From Catenaria anguillulae PL171 (Eukaryota; Blastocladiomycota; Blastocladiomycetes; Blastocladiales; Catenariaceae), in contig MCFL01000028.1 in NCBI GenBank assembly GCA_002102555.1, positions 1-64,000 on the forward strand: DNA of 64,000 bases. The letters run 5' to 3'. This document shows, in pieces, positions 35,042 through 45,572 of the stretch (its first letter is position 1; the number at the start of each line of letters is the position of its first letter). Both the position numbers and the translations under genes were made by a program. Below the pieces are notes generated by a model. It was given only the letters and a program-made list of their open reading frames with translations, made no database searches and was not told the DNA's origin.

Positions 35042-37645
35042 TCACCACCTTTTGCACGCCACCAGCAGATGTTGGGATGGATGCGAGCCCGGCGGCCCAG
35101 TATGCCCAGGCGGCGCCGGCGCCTGCTTCCAGGCCCCCGGCGGCACCGGTCGACTCGCCTCGCCCACATTGACGCCACTCGTCCCGGCTGCAGTCGAACG
35201 TGACATGGAGTCCGATCGCGAAAACACACCCCACGGATTGACCCCCCTGACTACCGCCACCACCACCACCAACCCAACCGCCACCCTTGCAATCCATGGT
35301 CCTTTATCGCCCATTGCGCCGCCGCGTCCCCTTGTTCCTTTACCCCTGGCGTGCTCGGCCAAGTCGAGTGCGGCCAAGGCCTGCACCTGGTAAGCGGCAA
35401 GCACCTTGGCGCGATTGCGCACGCGCGCTGCAAAGTGCGCTTGGTGCGTGTCGACGGCGGTGGCGTGCGCGTCAAGGTCGGCTGACAGCGACCCGGGAAG
35501 CGCGCGGCATTCGCCTTGTGCATCGGTCACGAGGCCAGTTGCGGCCAGGTGCAAGTCGGAAAGATGGGTGGTGAGTGCGGTGAGTGTGGATTGGTGCTCG
35601 GCAAGTGTTTCCTGCGAAGTATGGGGTGTGAGCGATGAGGTTACAAAGTCGCAAGACATAGTCATGGACAAGAACCGGACCTGGGCTTGTTGGTACCGGT
35701 GAGCGACTTCATGTTCGGCAGCCACAAGGTCGTTGAGCGCATGATACGCCTCTCTGAAACCAGCAATGATATCAACCTGGTGTGAACGAAACAAAAAAAT
35801 GTGGTAAAGCACAGATTGAACGTATACGTACGCAAGAAATTCCACGTCATTGCCATCATTATCATCAATTGTCCCGTCTCCTGCCATCAACGGCCGCTCG
35901 CGCTCCAGCTTGACAAAGCCAACGTATTGCACAAACAAGTCCTTTGCCCGCAAATGCGGCGCAACAAGCACAATGGTCGGAACTGCCGCATCAGTCTCAA
36001 CCACAAGCTGCACGGCCAAGTCCGACACGGCCAATTGACATCCACTTGGCTTGCCCCTAGTTGCGCCAGCCAATCGCCCAATATCCAACACGGCCACCTC
36101 ATTCAAATCGCCCACCCACGCAAACTGCAACTCGACTGCAGGCCCCGACGCGAACCCCGTCAACAGGTACTGTGGCGAGACTGCCGCGCTGCCCTCGTCC
36201 ACGTCTGATACAATGACGGGTGCCCCCGCAGCACCATCGTCGTCGTCGTCATCGTCTTCGACAATCAACCCTTCAAATGCCGTGCGCGCAACGTGCTCGT
36301 GCGTGTGCGGGACCTGCGCCAGGTCTATGCCAAGTGTGGACACGTCCAGCACGGCGTACCCGAGCGTGGCGCCAGTCACGAGCGATGTGCGCGCAAACAG
36401 CCAGCGGCGCGCGAGGCACCGGTGGCCATGGGGAGTGTGGGATGCGGCGAGCCAAATGTCGGCCGGGTTGGCGTGTGAAAAGGCAGTGAGGTGTGTGGGT
36501 CGTGTGTAGTGGGGCAAAGAAACGGCGTCCGTTGACGATGTTGCAGGCTTGGCCGCGGTCAGTGACGCGAGTGCGAGGGGAAAGCCTGTGGTCGTGTTTT
36601 CCGTTGGCGAGCGGTGATCCTCGTCTTCGACTTGAACCTTGTCCAGTCTGCCAGCGTCGTTGAGTGGTGGGCTGTGCAGGGGTGGGCTGGCCGTGAACCG
36701 TGGCGCAGCAGGCGATTTGGCCGAGTTTCGGACTTGACTAAGCGGATGCATGGGCAACGGCGATGAGAGCGATGGAAGCGATCCCGCGCCTTCAATGTGG
36801 CGAATGGGTAACGACCCGAGCGGGGGCGCGGTTGCAGATCGAGTTGGCTTTGCAGGCGGCTGCCTTCTGACAACCCCAGGCGGTGGGCCACGCAGAGCTC
36901 TTGGTGTCCAGGGCAAATCCATATCTGCTGATCCGTGCCTGGAGGAATGGACCGATGCTGACCACCCATCCGAATCGTTGGTCTCATCATCAAGGCCCTG
37001 GCCATCATCGTCTTCGTCGTCAAATGGCGACAAGTCGGAATACTCTTGGTCCTCGTCTTCATCCTCGTCTTCGATCCAATCTTCCTCGACACCCATCGGC
37101 ACGTCACCTTGATCCCTTGCCGACCGCTGCATCCCGGGCATCCCCGGTGGCGCGTTGGTTCCGGTGGTGCTCGATGTGCCAGACGACATGCTACTTCGCC
37201 TACCCCTGCGGCGCGACCCGCTCGACCCGGACCCGCCAGAGCGTGTGCCCCATCGCTTGATCTTGTTGGCGGCGCGCTTAAGGCGCGCACCAGCACCGCG
37301 TCGAGCGTCGAGTACGGCATCGGCAAGCGAAGAGCGACGGGCGTGCGCGTGTGCCTTGTGGTGTTGGTGGTGAGAGGCGGGAGTGAGCGAGATGGGTGTG
37401 TGCGCGGCAGACAAGGAGGCAGCAGAGCGGGAGGAAGAGGAGGAAGCGGTTCGTGAGTGTGGCGAGATGCGGATGGCGGGCACAACGACGGCAGGTGCTG
37501 TGGTCGGCAGAGGGGAATTGGACAGGCGGGAGAAGCAGGGAAAGGGCGTGCAGAGGATTGGGATGGAGATGCAGACATGATTGGGTGTTGGGCGGTTACA
37601 TTGCATGTGGTTTCGAGACCCGATTTCATATGGATTGTGGCACAT
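35042..37645 (-). CDS. Large hypothetical protein with C-terminal membrane anchor
   Basis: One long minus-strand frame, 867 codons, family not recognised. Residues about 50-360 are low-complexity: Ser/His/Arg-rich, then an acidic block (WIEDEDEDEDQEY, FDDEDDDGQ), then Pro/Ser-rich, probably disordered. About residues 400-610 look folded (HLTAFSHANPADIWLAASHTPHGHRCLARRWLFARTS, VELQFAWVGDLNEVAVLDIG). About 625-760 are Ala/Leu/His/Gln-rich and probably coiled coil (FREAYHALNDLVAAEHEVAHRYQQAQ). One membrane segment near residue 790 (WIARVAVGLVVVVAVVRGV) is followed by a Gly/Pro/Ser-rich tail. A 51-nt GTATAC..CAG segment at 35777-35827 has intron features and is a multiple of three without stops; removing it joins FLAY to VDIIAGFREAYHAL and shortens the protein to 850 aa. 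In-frame ATGs at 37645 and 37606 are possible starts. It is likely a tail-anchored or single-pass membrane protein. Confidence 0.6.
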   Translation of the reverse strand: MCHNPYEIGSRNHMQCNRPTPNHVCISIPILCTPFPCFSRLSNSPLPTTAPAVVVPAIRISPHSRTASSSSSRSAASLSAAHTPISLTPASHHQHHKAHAHARRSSLADAVLDARRGAGARLKRAANKIKRWGTRSGGSGSSGSRRRGRRSSMSSGTSSTTGTNAPPGMPGMQRSARDQGDVPMGVEEDWIEDEDEDEDQEYSDLSPFDDEDDDGQGLDDETNDSDGWSASVHSSRHGSADMDLPWTPRALRGPPPGVVRRQPPAKPTRSATAPPLGSLPIRHIEGAGSLPSLSSPLPMHPLSQVRNSAKSPAAPRFTASPPLHSPPLNDAGRLDKVQVEDEDHRSPTENTTTGFPLALASLTAAKPATSSTDAVSLPHYTRPTHLTAFSHANPADIWLAASHTPHGHRCLARRWLFARTSLVTGATLGYAVLDVSTLGIDLAQVPHTHEHVARTAFEGLIVEDDDDDDDGAAGAPVIVSDVDEGSAAVSPQYLLTGFASGPAVELQFAWVGDLNEVAVLDIGRLAGATRGKPSGCQLAVSDLAVQLVVETDAAVPTIVLVAPHLRAKDLFVQYVGFVKLERERPLMAGDGTIDDNDGNDVEFLAYVYVQSVLYHIFLFRSHQVDIIAGFREAYHALNDLVAAEHEVAHRYQQAQVRFLSMTMSCDFVTSSLTPHTSQETLAEHQSTLTALTTHLSDLHLAATGLVTDAQGECRALPGSLSADLDAHATAVDTHQAHFAARVRNRAKVLAAYQVQALAALDLAEHARGKGTRGRGGAMGDKGPWIARVAVGLVVVVAVVRGVNPWGVFSRSDSMSRSTAAGTSGVNVGEASRPVPPGAWKQAPAPPGHTGPPGSHPSQHLLVACKRW

Positions 37646-38024
37646 TCATGGTCATGGCGATTGTCATGAAGTATGAAACATTGAACATGTGTTCATACAA
37701 TGAACTTTGGTGGCGTTTCCGCAGACTTTCCAAGGCGGATCGGTGGGCCTTCGATGTGTGCTTCGAAGGTGTTTCCATGACTTTCGTCCGTAATGATTAC
37801 GGATGAACTTGGTCCAAGATGGAACGGAATTGAACTGATGATGATGATTTTCAATTATGAGAACAATGTCGCAAAGGCACACTTTCCGAATGCAACAATC
37901 TGCAATCGGCTGCTACTGGCACCTCTCAAGTCTTTAACCAGTGTTCACACCTGCCCGCAAGTCATTGCTCTCGTTGTCTAGACCTGCCTCTCGCGTCTGC
38001 ACAACCCAAAAGGTTTGATAAAGG
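37646..38024. other. Divergent intergenic region
   Basis: 379 AT-rich nt between a minus-strand and a plus-strand gene, so it holds both promoters. No specific element is recognised. Confidence 0.4.
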
Positions 38025-39324
38025 ATGCCACTCCAGCTCCAGCTGCACGACCGATTCCGACTGGGGCTCGGGTGGGGGTTCGGACCGCAGAACCGCCCCT
38101 TCCGACTCCCCTGCACTCTCCAATCCGCCGCGTGTGCCGTGCTCTCCGCCTGGGCATTCCTGTCACTCGTCGGCCCACAAGCGTTTCTGCTCCACCTGCC
38201 CATCTGGCTACGCACCGTACTCTCACCCATCCTCATTGGCGACCCATACTCACCAACGCTCCTCCATCCACACCCCGCACCACCAATACCAAGCAACGCA
38301 CCGACCCCACTCCTCGCCACAACCTCCCCCTGGACCCCGCTTCTCTTCTTTGCCCTCCTCTACACCTTACTGCTCACCACGGCCCACCGCGCACACTCGC
38401 TCGCGCACGCTGACGCAGCGCACTTGTTCCCATTGCAGCACGCACGCATCACGCGCGAAGAAGCACATGCCCATGCCCGCGAAAATGCCGTGCGCATGTT
38501 CCGCATCTGCTCGTACTTGTTTTTTCTCGCCACCCTGTGTCTTGTCCAACAGCAATGGCGAGCAGCAACACGGGCTGCAGATCGGGAAACACGCAAGTTT
38601 GCGGCCAGGTACACGGATCCGTGGCGGTACGAGCGGCCGTTGGTAAAGACCTTGGACAGGGATGCAAAGGTGGTGGAGGAGGGAATCAAGAGTGAAATGT
38701 GGTATGCGCGCTTGGGCAGCCTGGACGCCGGCAATGCCCCCGGCGCGCCGTTGTTGCGCCCATTCCCATTCATGTTGGCGCCAAAGACGGCGATAGCATT
38801 CCACCTCCTTTGCTCCTGGTCCAGAACACGTGCGACGCATTCATGCACGTCATGTGCAAGTCGACGACGATAACACCAAGCGCATGGTCGACAGCTACGT
38901 TGCCGCGTACCTGACACGTGCATTCAACGAAAACAACTCGCCGATTGGATCCAAACCTGCCAACGCATCCTCCTCACATTCATCCTCATCCCGCACTGCC
39001 AATCCAATGACACACCTCACCTCGTCACTACTTGCGTCCGTCTGGCGCTCTCACTTTCTCATGCAATGGGACCGTGTCTGGCTCGCGCTCTGGCTGGGGG
39101 ATGTGCTCATGATTGGCGCACTTGCCCGACTACTTGGATGGAGCCCGCGCATGTTGGCGCGCGAGCTATGGTGGACAACAAAGGCCATTGTGCGCGATTG
39201 GACACGGGGAGTCAAGGCAGGTGCACGGGTTATGGTGCGGGGTGGGAGGCAAGTCGGGAGGTGGGTAGCATCGTGGAGGAGGGGGAGGCAAGATGTGCAA
39301 GAGAGTGAGGAGGCCGATGCGTGA
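38025..39324 (+). CDS. Hypothetical multi-pass membrane protein
   Basis: No family recognised. The first frame (from MPLQLQLHDRFRLGLGWGFG) contains hydrophobic segments at about residues 34-62 (AACAVLSAWAFLSLVGPQAFLLHL), 105-120 (PLLFFALLYTLLLTTA) and 160-175 (RICSYLFFLATLCLV). A charged region (AADRETRKFAARYTDPWRYE) follows. The frame then moves by -1 near 38790 (APK to DGDSIPPPLLLVQNTCDAF) and again by -1 near 38855 (FMHV to VQVDDDNTKRMVDSYVAAYLTRAF). The last part has a fourth hydrophobic segment (WLALWLGDVLMIGALARLLGW) and an Arg/Gly-rich C-terminus. Adding two bases gives a length divisible by three (433 aa). No splice sites fit either break. Three to four membrane passes are likely. Confidence 0.55.
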
Positions 39325-39901
39325 TGGATTGGATCGGAGACTTGACCATTGCTGTCGCTCTTAGTGCGAGCTAGAGGGTGGCTCGTCGTTTGTTCTTGTA
39401 CATATCACTTGTGAATACATACCTTTGACAGCCACATGTTTCCGAGTCAGTAGGGATCGTATCGACATCATCTCTTGCTGCATTTTCTGTGTCACAGGCA
39501 TGAATGCATTGAAAATGGCCATAGTAAATTGGCTGAATGGCTCGAGGTGGTCCAAGCGGCAGTGACTCATGAGTGATGGCTCGTGCAATCACGATTCACC
39601 TCAAGCCTCTACGCCATCAGCTCCCAATTCATTCCCATTGCATAATGATCATGATCCGAATGGCAAGTGGTGACAAAGCCAAATTGGCGGTAATGGAATA
39701 CATATCACGAATGCATCTGAGGTCTGAATGGGATCTTGAGAAAGGAAAGACTGGGGGTCCGTAATAAGATATCGCCAAGGGAGAAAACAAGCAAAAGGGT
39801 ACAAAAAAAAAGCAGAGTGCATAGGGCCGTGCATATGTACAAGCTGTGAGGGGACAAAAAAAAAAGTCAAGGCATCCAAATCCGGTTTGGACACTGCCCA
39901 C
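39325..39901. other. Intergenic region between convergent genes
   Basis: 577 AT-rich nt with A-runs (39806-39814, 39856-39865). No supported gene; probably 3' UTRs of both neighbours. Confidence 0.45.
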
Positions 39902-41223
39902 TTAATTTCCACCGTCCTTCTTGGCGCCCTGCTGCTGCTGGGGCGGCGCCATGTATTGCTTTGTTGGCGCGGCGGCGCGCTGGCCACCGTTGCCATTGCC
40001 CGCCTTCTTTGCACCTGCTGCAACTGCTGCTGCTGCTTGCCGTTGCCCTTGCCCTGCCGCTTCTTGGCCTCCTCATTCAACCGCACGCGGTTCTCTTCAC
40101 GGCGGCGCATCATGTCGCGCATCTCGCCCATGCGGCGCTCGCCATAGTCGCGCACGTCGTTGTTGACTTGAATGCGCTGGTTCTTTGACCCGTGGATCTC
40201 GCGGCACGAGTCGAGCGCAAACGTGTCGACGGAAAACACAGTGGGTCCCGCCAAGATGGCGTTCTGGTTTTGCGCACTGGGTGCCTGGTTGCCGCGCACG
40301 GCCATGAGGTACACGTCGCCGCGGGCCTCGGCGGGGACTTGGCATTGGCCATTGTTTAATGGGGCAACAATGGATTGGCCGTTGAACATGAACACGCACG
40401 ACGTTTGCTGGTTGTTTGCGAGCTGGGCCAAGTTGGTGCGGAATCGGACTTGTTCGCCTGGGCGTGCTGTGGGCGTTTCGACGTCGAGCGCAGTCAAGGC
40501 GCGGATGCCCAGGTCCACGTTGCACGAGCGGATGAAGGGAGCTGCCAACGTCAGGACTTGGGCGCCGTTGAGTGGCGTGTCGAAGGCTTCGGGGGCAGGG
40601 TCAATGTTGTTGAGGGCGTTCAAGAAGGACGCGTGGCGAGCTTCAACGGTGGCAATGGTACCAGCAGCCGTCTGGGAACATGAACATTGATCAATACACG
40701 ATGACATGAAACGGGACAAGTTGAGAGATGAGACATACCTGCAACGCCGGGTTCTGGATCCCAGCCAATGCGCCGGCATACGCAGACACACCGACCTTCT
40801 CGAGCACACGGGCCGTACTCAAAAACGTGCGCACGTCAGGCAAGTTGAATGCAAACTCGCACTCGGAACGGGTGTGCCGCCGAGCTGGCGAATGGTTTGC
40901 GCAAGCGTCTGGACGTGCGCCGACTCGTGCTCAAGCAAATGCACCAAGTTGCGCACCGCCATGCCCGCATCCGCCACGCCCGCGCGGCGCATCTCTGCCT
41001 CGGGGAACCGGCGCAGACCTTCTTGGTAAAAGCTGGCTTCGAGCAGTTCGAGCGTCAGGGCAAAATTGAGAATGCCCAGGTCCGCATTGTTGTTGCCGCC
41101 TTGGTTTTGGCCATTGTTGCCGTTGTTGCCGTTGTTTTGGCGCTTGTACAAGGTCGAGGCGGGCGCGGCAAAGGCGGCAGCGACGAGGGCCGCGAGCGAG
41201 ATGAGGTGAACGGAGAGGCGCAT
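39902..41223 (-). CDS. Secreted ferritin-like-domain protein (Rds1-like)
   Basis: Exons 41223..40739 and 40671..39902 with a 67-nt intron (gtatgt..cag). MRLSVHLISLAALVAAAFA is a clear signal peptide. After an Asn/Gly/Gln-rich linker (QNNGNNGNNGQNQGGNNN), a four-helix ferritin-like domain follows: DLGILNFALTLELLEASFYQEGL (helix 1, Glu ligands), LLEHESAHVQTLAQTI (ExxH), a third helix around SAYAGALAGIQNPAL, and TIATVEARHASFLNAL (second ExxH). This fits a diiron-type site. The C-terminal part has an Ig-like segment (VRFRTNLAQL, SVDTFALDSC) and a Lys/Arg/Gln-rich tail. Two -1 frame breaks occur: near 40865 (GGTPVP to CEFAFNLPDV) and near 40015 (QQQQLQQ to GAKKAGNGNG, ending KKDGGN at 39902). With two added bases the length is divisible by three (418 aa). 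Rds1-like proteins are stress-induced in fungi; function here is inferred. Confidence 0.78.
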
Positions 41224-42841
41224 GATGGAGGTTGACAAGAGGATGGTGATCGACCAGCGAAGATGAGGAGGAGGTAAGCTTTGGTGGGTAGCGTAGGTAG
41301 ATACAGGTGGGGGAGATGTCGCAGCCCAGCTGGACCTTGAGGATGGGAAACGGGGATGGTATCGGGTGAGAAGGGAGAGGGACGGGAGTTGGAGGAACAG
41401 TCAGAAGATTGGCAGGGAATTGGAGGGTGGGGGGTTGTCTCTTCCTTTTGACTTGGAGAATGTGGAACGTGCGTGGAAAGCAACGAAACCTGGAATCAGA
41501 AAAAGCGGCCCATGAGGGACACTTGAATCTTGCTGCGCCAAGGCCCCGATTCATGCATTTTTGCTCATTCCCAAGTTTCTCACATTTGCTCTCATGCTTT
41601 GGCACTTTCATTTTCACCAATGACTACACCGTTCATGAAGCTCCCGCCACTGGCGTCTGGGCTGGGTTTTGGTTGCACCAGTCTCGCGTCAGCCGCCGAG
41701 CTCACTTTCCATGAACAGGCTCCCACAGGCTGGCGAGCATTTCGTGAAGTTGACTTGTAGTGTGCAAAGCAATTCATGCAATGTGTGCGCACCTTGGCCA
41801 AGTGCAAAAACCAAAACTCATGAATGCCTCCTTTCCGAGACGGGCGACGGTACACTTGTTCAGCCTAACGGGGGCAATGAACATGATCAATTGCAATACG
41901 AATGAACCACGGACGCGCCACCGGGCCCACAGTTGGCTGTTCCCACCGCCCATACGGTTTCAGCTCCAACATGGATCCGTAAATCGCACATGCGGCGATC
42001 CAGCTCCTATTGATATTTACATCCGGTCCCAAGCTCAGGCACTTTTGAGCAAGCAGGTGGCTTCCTGCTGCTGGGTCATTGATTGCTGCTCTTGTCTCAA
42101 GAGACGGAAAACACATGCATGGACACTCATGGCATCGAGAGATGTCCTCGGATCCGAAATCCACCCGTGCTCAATTAGGCCCTCGCCCCTCGCAAGCCAA
42201 GCCGAGACAGGCACCAGAGACAGTTCCGGTTTCGCACAATGGACATGCCCAATTAATATCCTGCTCCCCTCTTGCGTGCACCGGATCCGCCGTCGGACAT
42301 CACTCAGAATTGCTGATAGGTCGAAGGCTCCATCTAGGGTATCCAGATCCAGACTTGTTTACACATTGTCAGTGCATATTTGTCAGCAGTTTGTATGAAA
42401 GATCTTGATTCATTGTGATTGCCCAAACAGTCGGTGTGTAGGATACCGTTAATGATCGCAGATGACCCAGGCACATGCGGCAGCCAAACCACCTCACAAA
42501 TACACTTTGAAAAGAGTGACAGTAAGTATATTGCGCTATGTTCAGGAGGAGTGCGTAGCTGTGGTAAATGTCTGTGAGTGCATGGTCTGGACAACGAAAG
42601 CGTGGTTGCCCACGGCGGAGGTATACTGCAACAAATCCCAAACTCCAAGAACCTTGGATCAAAGTGCAACGACGATGGTGCAGGATGGAGATTTGGATGG
42701 AATATGGTAAATCATGATGGTTACAGCGAGCGAGTGCGTGGTCAGAAAAGAATCCAGGAGCTGTCGTACGGAGGGTATAACAGGAACAAGGCCTCAAGGT
42801 TGTTTTACATACACACCAAAAGGTGATCACAACAACTCGTT
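41224..42841. other. 1.6-kb region without a supported gene
   Basis: Lies upstream of the ferritin-like gene (its promoter) and beyond the 3' end of the NmrA-like gene. Short open frames on both strands lack coding character. Unusually AT-rich blocks occur around 42000 and 42400. Confidence 0.4.
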
Positions 42842-44376
42842 TCACTCCTCCACTCCGGCAGCCGCAATGATGCCAACGTCCAACCTATGGCCAACCCCCT
42901 CCTCATGCCCTACAGACGTCACAGCCAGAGCCTTGTCCATGGCCACGACCGCCGGCACAAACCGCTTGCCATGGTCCGCAATCACCTGGCCGAACCGCGT
43001 CGGCTGCCTCATTATCAACCTCTCCAAATCCGCCGACCGTGTCGTGGCCAGCTTGCCCAACCGAATCAGCGCCCCATGGTACACGGTGCGGTCCGCATGG
43101 AACACGCGTACGCCCGGCGCACGCGCACCGAGGTGCTTGTTGGCCAGGTACGTGGCGAGTGCCGCGTCGGACAAGTCGGCCAAGACGTGAACGAGGTCGG
43201 TGCCCGGCTTGAGCGCCGCCGCCGTCGAGGTCGAGGTCGAGTAGGCAGTCAGGACGTGCGTGACGTGTGCGTGGATCGACGACACGGATTCAAATGATGG
43301 TGAGGTGAAGAGGTAGATGCGGCCGTGTGGCGCGCGCTGGACAGGGTGGCGGATGAAGGGTGCGATGTGGGGATCTTGCCCTTGCCCTTGCCTTTGCCAG
43401 TGGATGTAGCAGTTGCTGGTTGAGCAGTGGCGGAGCAAATGCTGGGTGCGTTCGGCCGGTCGCGAGACAATGGGCGAGAACGTGGACACCAAGGGCAAGG
43501 TCGGACGCGTTGACGGGCGCAAACTGGGAGTCCTTGGCGGCGTTGAAATGGATCGAGGCATGTTGGGCGCCTGTTTCGATGAGTGGGAGCAAACTAAATC
43601 ATCCAATGCGCAAAATCGCGAAAGAGTGTGAGCGCAAATCATTGTCAACTGGAACGAAAAGTGGGAAGTGGGGGGGGGGGCGTACTCTTGCATGATGACG
43701 CCTGCACGCACAATGGACGTTGCACGCTTGCACAAGCGCACCACAATATCTTCAGAGTCCTTGTACACCTTGGCCACCTTGATCACCTTGCTCGTCTTGT
43801 TGGACTCGGCAACGGAATTGGATTCGGCGGCAGTAGACTCAATCTTGACCTCGACCGTGGGAAACTGGGCAGCCACATCCGACACAAACACGACGGCGCG
43901 GACTCCATGCGTGTCCCTTGACACGGGCCTAAGATGCATGGCGGGCGACCCGGCGAGCTTGACCAGGTCCAAGATGTGCGCAACTTGGTTGCCATGTCGT
44001 TGGACGCGGGCGGGACCAGGACCAGTGCACGCGCAGCTTGGAACGCGCGCAGCAAGTGTGGGCGCGAGGTGGAGGGAACCAAGACGGCGCCGAGCGAGTG
44101 CAAGTGGGTGGCGAGTGGGTTGCCGCGGATGTGGCCGTGAGAGGTGGGAGTCGAGTCGGAGCTTGGCAAGGGGCGGAGGATGGCGAGAACCTTGGCCCAT
44201 TGGTTTGTGGCAAGCAAACGGCAGGCAATGGCATGGCCAAGAGGCGAGTCGGCCTCGGTCACGGCAATGATGAGCTTGGGTCTGGCGTTCGAGTTGCCCA
44301 CGGCATCACTACCACCTTGGAGACGCGGCGTGGTTGAATCCGAGGGATTGAGAGTCGATGTAGAGGTGGCCGACAT
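42842..44376 (-). CDS. NmrA-like NAD(P)-binding Rossmann protein
   Basis: Atypical short-chain dehydrogenase fold, probably a redox-sensing or oxidoreductase protein. Exons 44376..43686 and 43593..42842, with a 92-nt intron (gtacgc, then a long C-run, ..tag). The N-terminus is PKLIIAVTEADSPLGHAIACRLLATN, a beta-alpha-beta dinucleotide-binding start with the glycine pattern altered (VTEADSPLG). Next come RAFQAARALVLVPPASNDM, VRAVVFVSDVAAQFPTVE, RATSIVRAGVIMQD/LLPLIETGAQHASIHFNAAKDSQFAPVNASDLALGVHVLA (the usual NmrA 'FMQN' and 'VDVxD' positions) and a C-terminal half with GRIYLFTSPSFESVSS and LVHVLADLSDAALATYL. Three -1 breaks are needed: near 43985, near 43440 and near 43340. With three bases added the length divides by three (481 aa). 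The substrate is unknown. Confidence 0.68.
43670..43680. repeat. Poly-G run (11 G)
   Basis: On the minus strand this is a C-run five bases into the NmrA-like intron (gtacgCCCC...). Similar runs occur at 47677-47687 and 48995-49006. Confidence 0.9.
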
Positions 44377-45110
44377 GACGACGACTGGGTAGCTAGAAGA
44401 TAGAATGAGAGAATGAGGGGCGATACGAGGACATGATAGCGGTGGTGGGCATGGGTCGGTATTTGTACTTTTGACGTTGACGTTGGCCGTCGCCGTGATG
44501 GGCCAGCGACTCAAAGAGGATACAGGATACAGAATACAGGAATACACAACACCAGTGAAGTCTTAAGTCTGCGGGAAAACGAAAACGGCAACTGATGGAG
44601 CCAGGATCACAGAGACAGCTGCCAGCAGTGCTTCATAGCGCAATAGCAAGCGCAACGCAATGCAGGCCCGCAAGTCCACGGGTTGAGTCTGAGTCTGTAT
44701 GGATCGACATTGGAATCTGTGGCCTTTCGGGATGCCTGCGGTTGCAGTGTCTACTCATTCATGCATGCATGGTCTGATTCGGAGAAATGCAGAATGCCGC
44801 TTGAAAGCCGCCAGATCACGCAACCGATCGCTGCAGGGACTTGGTTCGGAGTTGGAGCCGGGACGGCCGACCAGACCGACCATGTCCCCAGTCGAGATGT
44901 GCAGATAGAAATTCATTAATGTTGCGAAGCCAAGTCGCAACCGTGCTTGCGCTTTAGGTGAACATTGTGAGATGGATTATGGATCAAGTGTTGAGTTGGG
45001 GTGACCGTGACTTGCGATCTGCGAGTTGGATCGGAGACGTGAGCGAACGCGTTGGTTGGGCTTGGCGTTGCCAGCGCCCCTGGCGCCCCGCCATTGTTTT
45101 TCGCTCTCTG

Positions 45111-45176
45111 GTCTCCCATTCAGCTTGCACAGTGCATATCTAACGGTATTCGCAAACTGTTGACGTGCTCCGCAGG
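45111..45176 (+). repeat. Direct repeat, copy 1
   Basis: 66 bp starting GTCTCCCATTCAG and ending GTGCTCCGCAGG. Copy 2 is at 45366-45431 with three mismatches and no gap. The unit contains TATCTAACGGTATTCGCAAA. Confidence 0.9.
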
Positions 45177-45365
45177 TCCGTCTCCAAACCTCTGAGTGTC
45201 TCTATCCTCCCTTTCTTTGTTCTCGCGGTTGTTCAGTCTTGCCTGGCCATTTGTTGGCTACGTTGTGTTTCCGTCATCATCATCTGTACTTCCCACCTGT
45301 ATCCCATCGATTGCTTTTGTCTGTGGACTATTGTCTTCATCCGATTGCATTCCGAAATCAATACA

Positions 45366-45431
45366 GTCTCCCATTCAGATTGCACAGTGGATATCTAACG
45401 GTATTCGCAAACCGTTGACGTGCTCCGCAGG
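45366..45431 (+). repeat. Direct repeat, copy 2
   Basis: Matches 45111-45176 at 63 of 66 positions; the copies start 255 bp apart. Both end in a sequence like a 3' splice site (CTCCGCAG|G). Confidence 0.9.
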
Positions 45432-45572
45432 CTACGGGACGACCATCGCTCTGCCAACAAAGTCCAGCTTCCTCACATCAATCAATCGATGCCGAGGCGA
45501 CCTCGATCGTCTGTACATTTCATATCTAGCTCTGGATGCATGGAGCAGATATGGCGTTAACGTATTAGCAGG

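Larger units (their letters stand above)
44377..45572. other. Intergenic region with a 66-bp direct repeat
   Basis: 1.2 kb between the NmrA-like gene and an orphan ORF. Apart from the repeat pair at 45111 and 45366 I see no gene or RNA. Confidence 0.4.

Noticed and set aside
36559-37629. 356-codon frame starting near MSASPSQSSARPF overlapping the large tail-anchored protein
   Set aside because: It overlaps a longer frame with folded-looking sequence and is only Pro/Arg/His-rich repeat-like; judged a frame shadow of the low-complexity N-terminus.
41409-42845. Several short open frames on both strands
   Set aside because: No conserved pattern, weak codon bias, AT-rich interval; treated as intergenic.
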